Source: Streptomyces antnestii
GTDB lineage: Bacteria > Actinomycetota > Actinomycetes > Streptomycetales > Streptomycetaceae
Direction: 5' to 3'
NCBI RefSeq assembly: GCF_004005495.1
Contig: NZ_RZYA01000007.1
Coordinates: 186,001-250,000, forward strand
Length of the DNA stretch: 64,000 bases
Position 1 is the first letter of the stretch, and every line of letters starts with the position of its first letter. Below, one piece after another: positions 57,861-64,000 of the stretch. The position numbers and the translations under genes were made by a program. The notes beneath the pieces are model-generated. The model made no database searches, had not been told where the DNA came from, and saw only the letters and a list, made by a program, of their open reading frames with translations.

Positions 57861-59438
57861 ATGTCACATCGTCCGCCGAGTTCTCTGCCCGGCCGCCGTG
57901 GGGTGCTGCGCGGTTCGCTCGCGGCTTCGGCCGCGTTCGCGCTGCCCGCCGTGGGCGCGGCGCCGGCCTTCGCACTGTCGGGGCGGCCCGGGGCCGCGTG
58001 GGGTGTCCAGGCCGGTGACGTGTCGGCCCACTCGGGGCTGATCTGGACGCGGTCGGACCGGCCCGCGCGCATGATCGTGGAGACCTCCGCGACCGAGTCG
58101 TTCCGGAACGCCACCCGATGGCAGGGGCCGCTGATCGGCGCGGGTACGGACTTCACCGGCACGACCCGCCTGCGCGGCCTCCCGCCGGGCGAGCAGATCC
58201 ACTACCGCGTCGTGCTCGCCGACCCCGACGACCCGCGCCGCACCGGCGAACCCGTCACCGGCACGTTCCGCACCGCCCCCGTGAACCGCCGGGACGGCGT
58301 CCGTTTCCTGTGGTCGGGCGACATCGCCGGCCAGGGCTGGGGCATCAACCCGGACCGCGGGGGCTACCGCGTGTACGAGGACATGCGCGCCCTGAACCCC
58401 GACTTCTTCCTGTGCAGCGGCGACAACATCTACGCCGACGGCCCGATCCTGCCCAGCGTCACGCTGCCCGACGGCCGGGTGTGGCGGAACGTCACGACCG
58501 AGGAGAAGTCCAAGGTCGCCGAGACGCTCGCCGAGTTCCGCGGCGCGTTCCGGTACAACCTGCTCGACGAGAACCTGCGCCGCTTCAACGCGCAGGTGCC
58601 GTCGGTCATCCAGTGGGACGACCACGAGGTGCACAACAACTGGTACCCGGGCCAGATCCTGGACGACGCCCGTTACACGGAGAAGAACACGGACATCCTG
58701 TCCGCGCGGTCGCTGCGGGCGTTCAGTGAGTACTTCCCCGTCTCGACGCTGCCGCCGGGCGACGACGAGGGGCGCGTGTACCGGGTCCTGCGGCAGGGTC
58801 CCCTGCTCGACGTGTTCGTGCTCGACATGCGTTCGTACCGCAATGCCAACTCCCCTGGCCGGCAGCCCGACGACACCACCGGCATTCTCGGCGCCCGTCA
58901 ACTCGCCTGGCTCAAGCGTGAGTTGTCGCAGTCGCGGGCCGTCTGGAAGGTGATCGCCTCCGACATGCCGCTCGGCCTGGTCGTGCCCGACGGCAAGGTG
59001 AACTTCGAGGCGGTCGCGCAGGGCGATCCGGGGGCGCCGCTCGGGCGTGAGCTGCAGATCGCCGACCTCCTGCGCCACATCAAGCACGACGGGATCACGG
59101 GCACGCTCTGGCTCACCGCCGACGTGCACTACACGTCGGCCCAGCACTACGACCCGTCGCGCGCCGCGTTCCAGGACTTCGAGCCGTTCTGGGAGTTCGT
59201 CTCGGGCCCGCTGGCGGCGGGCGGGTTCCAGGCGGTGAAGCTGGACGGCACGTTCGGCCCCGAGCAGAGCTTCATCAAGGCGCCGAACCGGGCCAACACC
59301 TCGCCGATGGAGACCCCGCAGTACTTCGGTGAGGTCGACATCGACGGCGACAGCGGCGAGTTGACCGTCCGGCTGCGGCAGGAGGGCGGCGACGTACTGT
59401 TCTCGAAGGTGTTGCAGCCGGGGCGCGTCGGCCAGTGA
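57861..59438 (+). CDS. phoD: Secreted alkaline phosphatase D (PhoD-like)
   Basis: 525-aa phosphodiesterase/phosphatase releasing phosphate outside the cell. Twin-arginine signal GRRGVLRGSLAASAAFALP, cleavage near residue 39. PhoD N-terminal domain, then metallo-core: WSGDIAGQGWG, CSGDNIYADG, IQWDDHEVHNNWYPG, and TADVHYTSAQHY, which supply the Fe/Ca ligands. TGGAGG lies seven to eight bases before ATG 57861. PHO box upstream indicates induction by phosphate starvation. Confidence 0.94.
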   Translation: MSHRPPSSLPGRRGVLRGSLAASAAFALPAVGAAPAFALSGRPGAAWGVQAGDVSAHSGLIWTRSDRPARMIVETSATESFRNATRWQGPLIGAGTDFTGTTRLRGLPPGEQIHYRVVLADPDDPRRTGEPVTGTFRTAPVNRRDGVRFLWSGDIAGQGWGINPDRGGYRVYEDMRALNPDFFLCSGDNIYADGPILPSVTLPDGRVWRNVTTEEKSKVAETLAEFRGAFRYNLLDENLRRFNAQVPSVIQWDDHEVHNNWYPGQILDDARYTEKNTDILSARSLRAFSEYFPVSTLPPGDDEGRVYRVLRQGPLLDVFVLDMRSYRNANSPGRQPDDTTGILGARQLAWLKRELSQSRAVWKVIASDMPLGLVVPDGKVNFEAVAQGDPGAPLGRELQIADLLRHIKHDGITGTLWLTADVHYTSAQHYDPSRAAFQDFEPFWEFVSGPLAAGGFQAVKLDGTFGPEQSFIKAPNRANTSPMETPQYFGEVDIDGDSGELTVRLRQEGGDVLFSKVLQPGRVGQ

Positions 59439-59547
59439 CGAGCGGATCGAGGGACGGATAAGTGGAAGATTTAGGACATAAGCAGTCTTTACCCATCGGT
59501 CACAAAGCGTTCGTGATCACGCAACACCATTCCTTCACAGTGGCTGC
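59439..59547 (+). promoter_or_regulatory. AT-richer promoter gap before the ACT-GNAT gene
   Basis: 109 bases, clearly lower in GC than the flanks. GGTCACAAAGCGTTCGTGATCA (written as GTCAC-n5-GTTCG near 59500-59514) is reminiscent of an MtrA-type direct repeat, and GTGATCAC is a palindrome. No confident -35/-10 pair. Low certainty. Confidence 0.3.
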
Positions 59548-61005
59548 ATGAGTCCAGACATGTCTGATGTGACGCGCACGAAGAACGGCCGCCCCGTCCA
59601 CCACTGGCGGCGTGACCTCGTCGAGCTCGCAGCCCTGTTCACGGCCGTGGCCGTCGCGGACGCCGTGGCGAACCTCGTCGGTCACGGCCCCGGCGGCCCC
59701 GTGCTGCTCGCCGTGTCGGCGGTGGTACTGGCCGCCACGGCGGGATTCCACACCTGGTGGGCGCGACGCCACAACCACGCACCTCCGACAGGCGATACCG
59801 AGGCCCGGCCGCTCCCCTCCACGGAGCGCGCCGGGCAGTCGGACCGGACCGACACCACCACCCCCGCGACCACTCCCCCCGCGGCCACCACCCTGTGGCG
59901 AATGAGGACCACGGTCCGTGACGAGCCGGGGTCGCTCGCGGCCCTGTGCACGGCGCTCGCCCCGCTACGGGTCGACATCCTGAGCCTCCAGACGCACCCC
60001 CTGGGCGAGGGCACCGTGGACGAGTTCCTGCTGCGCGCGCCGCAGGACCTGCCGGCCGCCGAACTCACCCGGGTCGTCTCCCTGGCCGGCGGCGCGGGCA
60101 CCTGGATCGAGCGGGCCGACACCCACGACCTCGTGGACGCCCCCACCCGCATCCTCGGCCTCGCCACGCGCACGGCCCTCGACGCGGCCGAACTCCCGCT
60201 GGCCCTGCGGCAGTTGCTCGGCCGGTGCACCATCAGGTCGCACCCGGCCACGACGGCGAGCGGCCGCGGCGGCGAGGCCGCCGAGGGCGCGCCGGTGGAG
60301 GGAGCGCTCGAAGGGACCGTGATCCGGCTCCGGGCCCCGGAAGGCGGCGTGATCACCGTGGAACGGCCGTATCTGCCGTTCACACCCACGGAGTTCGCGC
60401 GGGCCCGCGCCCTGGTCGAGCTCGACACACGGCTCGGCCCGCGCATCCCGCGCAGCCAGGACGTCCTCACGCTGCCCGAGGGCAACGCGATCACCGTGCG
60501 CCGCGCCGACACGAACGACGTGGACGCGGCCAAGGCGATGCAGGAGCGGTGCTCGCGGCAGACGCTGCGCATGCGGTACCACGGCCCCGTCGGTGACGCG
60601 GACCGCTATCTCAACCACCTGCTCAGCCCCCGCTTCGGCCGGACGCTCGCCGCGCAGACCGCGTCGGGCCGCGTCGTCGCCCTCGGCCATCTGCTGTGGG
60701 ACGGCGACGAGACGGAGATCGCGCTGCTCGTCGAGGACGACTGGCAGCGCCGCGGCATCGGCACCGAACTCCTTGACCGGCTGGTCGCGATGGCCGTCGA
60801 GGCCGGCTGCGAGAGCGTGTACGCGGTCACCCAGGCGTCCAACACCGGGATGGTCGCCGCGATGCGCGGCCTCGGGCTTCCCCTCGACTACCAGATCGAG
60901 GAGGGCACGCTGGTGATCACGGCACGCCTGCAGCCGACGCCGGTCAGGTCGCGGCTGCCGTACGACGGGCCCCGCGCGGCGTACGAGCAGGCCGACCGGC
61001 ACTGA
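59548..61005 (+). CDS. Membrane-anchored ACT-GNAT fusion acetyltransferase
   Basis: 485 aa, three parts. Residues 24-44 and 50-71 are two membrane helices (LVELAALFTAVAVADAV, PVLLAVSAVVLAATAG). After a Thr/Pro-rich linker comes an ACT domain, about 117-190 (VRDEPGSLAALCTALAPLRV). The GNAT domain is at about 314-460, with DDWQRRGIGTELLDRLV as acetyl-CoA loop. ACT-GNAT fusions in actinobacteria are protein lysine acetyltransferases gated by an amino acid; I know of none with the membrane hairpin. ATG 59548 or ATG 59560. Converges on the gamma-lyase gene. Confidence 0.85.
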   Translation: MSPDMSDVTRTKNGRPVHHWRRDLVELAALFTAVAVADAVANLVGHGPGGPVLLAVSAVVLAATAGFHTWWARRHNHAPPTGDTEARPLPSTERAGQSDRTDTTTPATTPPAATTLWRMRTTVRDEPGSLAALCTALAPLRVDILSLQTHPLGEGTVDEFLLRAPQDLPAAELTRVVSLAGGAGTWIERADTHDLVDAPTRILGLATRTALDAAELPLALRQLLGRCTIRSHPATTASGRGGEAAEGAPVEGALEGTVIRLRAPEGGVITVERPYLPFTPTEFARARALVELDTRLGPRIPRSQDVLTLPEGNAITVRRADTNDVDAAKAMQERCSRQTLRMRYHGPVGDADRYLNHLLSPRFGRTLAAQTASGRVVALGHLLWDGDETEIALLVEDDWQRRGIGTELLDRLVAMAVEAGCESVYAVTQASNTGMVAAMRGLGLPLDYQIEEGTLVITARLQPTPVRSRLPYDGPRAAYEQADRH

Positions 61006-61022
61006 GGCCGGACCGGCCGGGA

Positions 61023-61041
61023 CCGACTCCTCGCGAGTCGG
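61023..61041. terminator. Terminator between convergent genes
   Basis: CCGACTC-CTCGC-GAGTCGG, with flanking GGACCGGCCGG and CCGGACCGGTCC that extend the pairing. Serves both the acetyltransferase and the PLP enzyme gene. Confidence 0.75.
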
Positions 61042-61091
61042 CCCGGACCGGTCCCTCGCCTCTTTCTGTCCGGTCCGGGAGACGCCCCTCC

Positions 61092-62303
61092 TCACTCCGG
61101 TACGCGCAGGCCCGCCCCGGCCGTGTGTCCCGTGACGCCGACCGGCTCGCCGAGTGCCGCGTCCAGGTCCGCCCACAGGTCCTCGACGTCCTCCAGGCCC
61201 ACCGAGAGGCGCAGCAGGCGGTCGCTCACGCCGGCGGACCTGCGGTCGGTGGCGTCGACGATGCGGTGGCTGATCGACGCCGGGTGCTGGATGAGCGAGT
61301 CGACGCTGCCGAGGCTGACGGCCGGCGTGATCAGCCGTACCGCGCGGATCACCTCGTGCGGGTCGCCCGCCGACTCGAAGGCGACCATCGCGCCGCCGAT
61401 CCGCGGATAGTGCACGCGCGCGACGCGCGGGTCGACGGACAGGCGCCGCGCCAGTTCCGCCGCCGTCGCAGAGGCCGCCTTGACCCGCACCGGCAGCGTC
61501 GCGAGACCGCGCAGCAGCAGATAGCCGGCGAGCGGATGCAGGACGCCGCCCGTTGCGAACCGCACCTGGCGCAACTGCCGGGCGAACTCCTCGTCACAGG
61601 CCACCACCCCGCCCATCACATCCCCGTGTCCGCCGAGGAATTTGGTCGCGCTGTGCAGCACAAGTCGCGCGCCGTGCTCGACGGGCCGCTGGAGCACCGG
61701 TGTCGCGAACGTGTTGTCGGCCAGAAGCGGCACCGTGCCGCACGCGTGGGCCACGGCCCGCAGATCGAGTTCGGCGAGCGTCGGGTTGGCGGGCGACTCC
61801 ACCATGACGAGGCCGGTGTCGGGCCGGATCGCGTCCGCGATGCCCGCCGGGTCGACCCAGGTCACCTCGGTGCCGAGCGCTCCGGCGGTGAGCAGATGGT
61901 CGCTGCAGCCGTACAGGGGCCGGACGGCCACCACGTGGCGCAGGCCCGCGCCGCTCCGTACGAGCAGCACCGCGGTGAGCGCGGCCATGCCGCTCGCGAA
62001 GGCGACGGCGCTCTCCGTCCCCTCCAGGCGGGCGAGCGCGGTCTCGAAGCGGCCGACGGTCGGGTTGCCGAGCCGTGCGTACACCGGTGGGCCGTCGTCG
62101 ACCGTGCCGTCCGCCGCGAACGCGTCGATGCGGGCGGCCTCGGCGCGGCTGTCGTAGGACGGATAGGTGGTGGACAGGTCGATGGGCGGGGCGTGCAGGC
62201 CGAGTCCGGCGAGGTCGTCGCGGCCCGCGTGCACGGCTTCGGTGGCGAGGGCCCGCCGGTGGGCGGAGCCCTGGCGCGTCCCTGCGTACAGGTCGTTGTC
62301 CAT
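61092..62303 (-). CDS. Trans-sulfuration PLP enzyme (cystathionine/methionine gamma-lyase type)
   Basis: 403 aa, Cys/Met-metabolism PLP family. VYARLGNPTVGRFETALARL, SGMAALTAVLLV, ESPANPTLAELDL and LLADNTFATPVLQRP are family-typical, and the PLP lysine is in HSATKFLGGHGDVMGG. C-terminal LRLSVGLEDVEDLWADL is also standard. ATG 62303 lies 7 bases after CAGGCT on the reverse strand: likely leaderless. A longer frame to 62702 was rejected. Divergent from an Lrp/AsnC regulator, so methionine or another amino acid may induce it. Confidence 0.92.
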   Translation of the reverse strand: MDNDLYAGTRQGSAHRRALATEAVHAGRDDLAGLGLHAPPIDLSTTYPSYDSRAEAARIDAFAADGTVDDGPPVYARLGNPTVGRFETALARLEGTESAVAFASGMAALTAVLLVRSGAGLRHVVAVRPLYGCSDHLLTAGALGTEVTWVDPAGIADAIRPDTGLVMVESPANPTLAELDLRAVAHACGTVPLLADNTFATPVLQRPVEHGARLVLHSATKFLGGHGDVMGGVVACDEEFARQLRQVRFATGGVLHPLAGYLLLRGLATLPVRVKAASATAAELARRLSVDPRVARVHYPRIGGAMVAFESAGDPHEVIRAVRLITPAVSLGSVDSLIQHPASISHRIVDATDRRSAGVSDRLLRLSVGLEDVEDLWADLDAALGEPVGVTGHTAGAGLRVPE

Positions 62304-62363
62304 GCGGCTCAGCCTGAACATCTGCCGGGGTCTGTCGGCCAAATCCCGTGCTACGTTCGGCCG

Positions 62364-62864
62364 ATGGCCGATTCCGTCGTACTCGATCCGGTTGATCTCC
62401 ACATACTGCGCCTCCTGCAGAACGATGCCCGCGTCACCTACCGGGACCTGGCCGCGCAGGTCGGGGTGGCGCCCTCCACCTGCCTCGACCGGGTGACCCG
62501 GCTGCGCCGCTCCGGCGTGATCCTCGGGCATCAGCTGCGCCTCGACCCGGCGAGGCTGGGCCGTGGGCTGCAGGCGCTGCTCTCGGTGCAGGTACGGCCG
62601 CACCGGCGTGAGCTGGTCGGCCCGTTCGTGGAGCGGATCCGGGCGCTGCCCGAGTCGCGGTCCGTGTTCCATCTGACGGGACCTGACGACTACTTGGTGC
62701 ATGTCGCCGTGCGCGACACCGCCGATCTCCAGCGGCTCGTGCTCGACGAGTTCACCGCGCGCCGCGAGGTGGCGCGCGTCGAGACCCGGCTGATCTTCCA
62801 GCAGTGGGAGTGCGGTCCCCTGTTGCCCCCGACCGCCGGAGCCGACACCGTCGGCGAATCCTGA
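62364..62864 (+). CDS. Lrp/AsnC-family regulator
   Basis: 166 aa. HTH: LDPVDLHILRLLQNDARVTY then LAAQVGVAPSTCLDRVTRLR. C-terminal RAM/AsnC ligand domain: LLSVQVRPHRRELVGPFVER, SVFHLTGPDDYLVHVAV. TACGTT lies 6 bases before ATG 62364: leaderless. Divergent from the gamma-lyase-type gene 60 bases away, the classical layout for amino-acid-responsive control of a catabolic gene. Confidence 0.93.
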   Translation: MADSVVLDPVDLHILRLLQNDARVTYRDLAAQVGVAPSTCLDRVTRLRRSGVILGHQLRLDPARLGRGLQALLSVQVRPHRRELVGPFVERIRALPESRSVFHLTGPDDYLVHVAVRDTADLQRLVLDEFTARREVARVETRLIFQQWECGPLLPPTAGADTVGES

Positions 62865-62899
62865 TGACGCGGCGCACCGCCGCGTACGACGATGGCGGC

Positions 62900-64000
62900 A
62901 TGTCAGATTCGTCAGCCACAGCAGCGGCCGCCACCGGACCGCTCCCGCGCGAGGTCGCCGACCGTTACGTCGACGAGCTCGTCGCCATCGATCCCGTCAC
63001 CGGCACCTACCTCGGCGTGCCCGAGAGCCACAGCAAGCTGCCCGACCTGTCACCTGCCGGCCAGGAGGCCGTCGCCGAACTCGCGCGCACGACCCTCGCC
63101 CGCCTCGACGAGGCCGAGCGCCGGCCCGGCGCCGACAGCGCCGTCGAGCGCCGCTGCGGCCGGCTCCTGCGGGAGCGGCTCACGGCCGAACTCGCCGTGC
63201 ACGACGCCGAGGAGAACCTGCGGGCCGTCACCAACCTGGGCGGGCCCGTCCACAACGTGCGGGAGGTGTTCACCCTCACGCCGACCGCCACGGACGCCGA
63301 CTGGGCGGCGGTCGCCGAGCGGCTGCGCGCCGTGCCGCGGGCGCTCGCCGGGTACCGGGAGACGCTGTCGCTCGGCCTGGAGAAGAAGCTCCACGGCGGG
63401 CCGCGTCCGACGGCCACGTTCATCGGGCAGCTCACGGAGTGGGCGGGCGACGGGCGCGGCTGGTTCGAGGAGTTCGCCGCGGACGGCCCCGACGCGCTGC
63501 GCGCCGAGCTCGACGCGGCGGGCGCCGCCGCGACCGCCGCGGTCGTCGAGCTGCGCGACTGGATGCGCGACGTGTACGCGCCCGCGATCGAGGGATCCCC
63601 CGACACGGTGGGCCGTGAGCGGTACGCCCGCTGGTCGCGCTACTACAACGGCACGGACCTCGACCTGGACGAGGCGTACGCGTACGGCTGGGCCGAGTAC
63701 CACCGTCTGCTGGGCGAGATGAAGGCCGAGGCGGAGAAGATCCTGCCCGGCGCCGCGACGCCGTGGGTGGCGCTCGCGCACCTCGACGAGCACGGCACGC
63801 ACATCGAGGGTGTGGACGAGGTCAGGCGCTGGCTCCAGGGTCTGATGGACGAGGCGATCGGCGCCCTCGACGGCACGCACTTCGAACTCGCCGAGCGGGT
63901 GCGGAAGGTGGAGTCCCGGATCGCGCCGGCCGGCAGCGCCGCCGCGCCCTACTACACCGCGCCGTCCGAGGACTTCTCGCGCCCCGGGCGCACCTGGCTG
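62900..64000 (+). CDS. DUF885-family protein, C-terminus beyond window
   Basis: First 367 residues of a DUF885 protein (usually about 560), a fold related to zinc peptidases of the M3/M32 type, whose metal motif would lie further on and is not visible. LPREVADRYVDELVAIDPVT and HSKLPDLSPAGQEAVAEL start it, WSRYYNGTDLDLDEAYAYGW and HLDEHGTHIEGVDEVRRWLQ are family-like. ATG 62900; the sequence ACGATGGCGGCATGTC is identical to that at the histidine kinase start (50726-50741). Function unknown. Confidence 0.85.
   Translation, partial: MSDSSATAAAATGPLPREVADRYVDELVAIDPVTGTYLGVPESHSKLPDLSPAGQEAVAELARTTLARLDEAERRPGADSAVERRCGRLLRERLTAELAVHDAEENLRAVTNLGGPVHNVREVFTLTPTATDADWAAVAERLRAVPRALAGYRETLSLGLEKKLHGGPRPTATFIGQLTEWAGDGRGWFEEFAADGPDALRAELDAAGAAATAAVVELRDWMRDVYAPAIEGSPDTVGRERYARWSRYYNGTDLDLDEAYAYGWAEYHRLLGEMKAEAEKILPGAATPWVALAHLDEHGTHIEGVDEVRRWLQGLMDEAIGALDGTHFELAERVRKVESRIAPAGSAAAPYYTAPSEDFSRPGRTWL

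Noticed and set aside
1..64000. tRNA, rRNA, insertion sequence or attachment site
   Set aside because: No cloverleaf with a TTCRANY arm, no transposase or integrase motif, and no long direct repeats were found by reading.

Overview
The window is a piece of a high-GC actinobacterial chromosome, almost certainly Streptomyces. Support: about 70% GC with strong third-position bias, GTG and TTG starts, many leaderless genes with a TAnnnT hexamer 6-7 bases before the start, and typical families (MurT/GatD, SSI-type protease inhibitor, XRE/DUF397/anti-sigma-like ATPase trio, Scr1-type regulators, c-di-AMP riboswitch before an NlpC/P60 gene). From memory, the gene order pfkA - ctaG-like - SSI - plsC - tap - ureDGFCBA - clpP - bioFBAD - purB - mug matches the SCO12xx region of S. 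coelicolor; this was not checked by search. I saw no insertion sequence, prophage, CRISPR array, tRNA or rRNA. About 66 genes are called, two of them cut by the window edges.

Layout. 1-5.8 kb: fatty acid desaturase, then a translationally coupled SNF2 helicase / SWIM zinc-finger pair. 5.9-11.8 kb: a Tat-exported alpha-N-acetylglucosaminidase behind a DasR-like operator, an atypical short-chain dehydrogenase, a divergent acyl-CoA dehydrogenase/TetR pair and a leaderless peptide deformylase. 11.9-19 kb: murT-gatD (lipid II amidation), 6-phosphofructokinase, CtaG-type copper/oxidase assembly protein, a small membrane protein, an SSI-type inhibitor with Gln at P1, an acyltransferase and an epimerase. 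19-26.1 kb: reverse-strand urease operon ureABCFGD, with a GlnR-like box, then the secreted tripeptidyl aminopeptidase gene tap; an orphan Phd/YefM antitoxin lies upstream.

26.3-31.4 kb: a ClpP homologue whose catalytic His is Asp, a riboswitch-controlled cell wall hydrolase, and a whiJ-like regulatory trio. 31.4-36 kb: the biotin genes bioF / bioBAD; BioB has a five-cysteine heptad-repeat tail. 36-45.2 kb: two methyl- or acetyltransferases, an RHH/Fic-like toxin-antitoxin pair, a flavin/F420 oxidoreductase, two overlapping CNNM-CBS transporters, an SGNH hydrolase, a galactose-oxidase fragment, purB and mug. 45.2-54 kb: a possible dead gene, a secreted lipase, a RibD-like reductase, a DUF574-type methyltransferase, an ABC exporter facing a two-component system, and a ROK regulator. 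54-64 kb: a GntR regulator with an operator over its -35 box, a SigJ-type ECF sigma factor, an F420-type NADP-binding protein, an alpha/beta hydrolase, PhoD behind a PHO box, a membrane-ACT-GNAT fusion, a gamma-lyase-type PLP enzyme divergent from an Lrp regulator, and a partial DUF885 protein.

How it works together: nutrient sensing runs through the window. GlcNAc (DasR-like site, NAGLU), nitrogen (GlnR-like site, urease), phosphate (PHO box, PhoD) and c-di-AMP (riboswitch, NlpC/P60) each appear to control a neighbouring enzyme. Transcription units are well isolated: most convergent gene pairs share long, near-perfect palindromic terminators.
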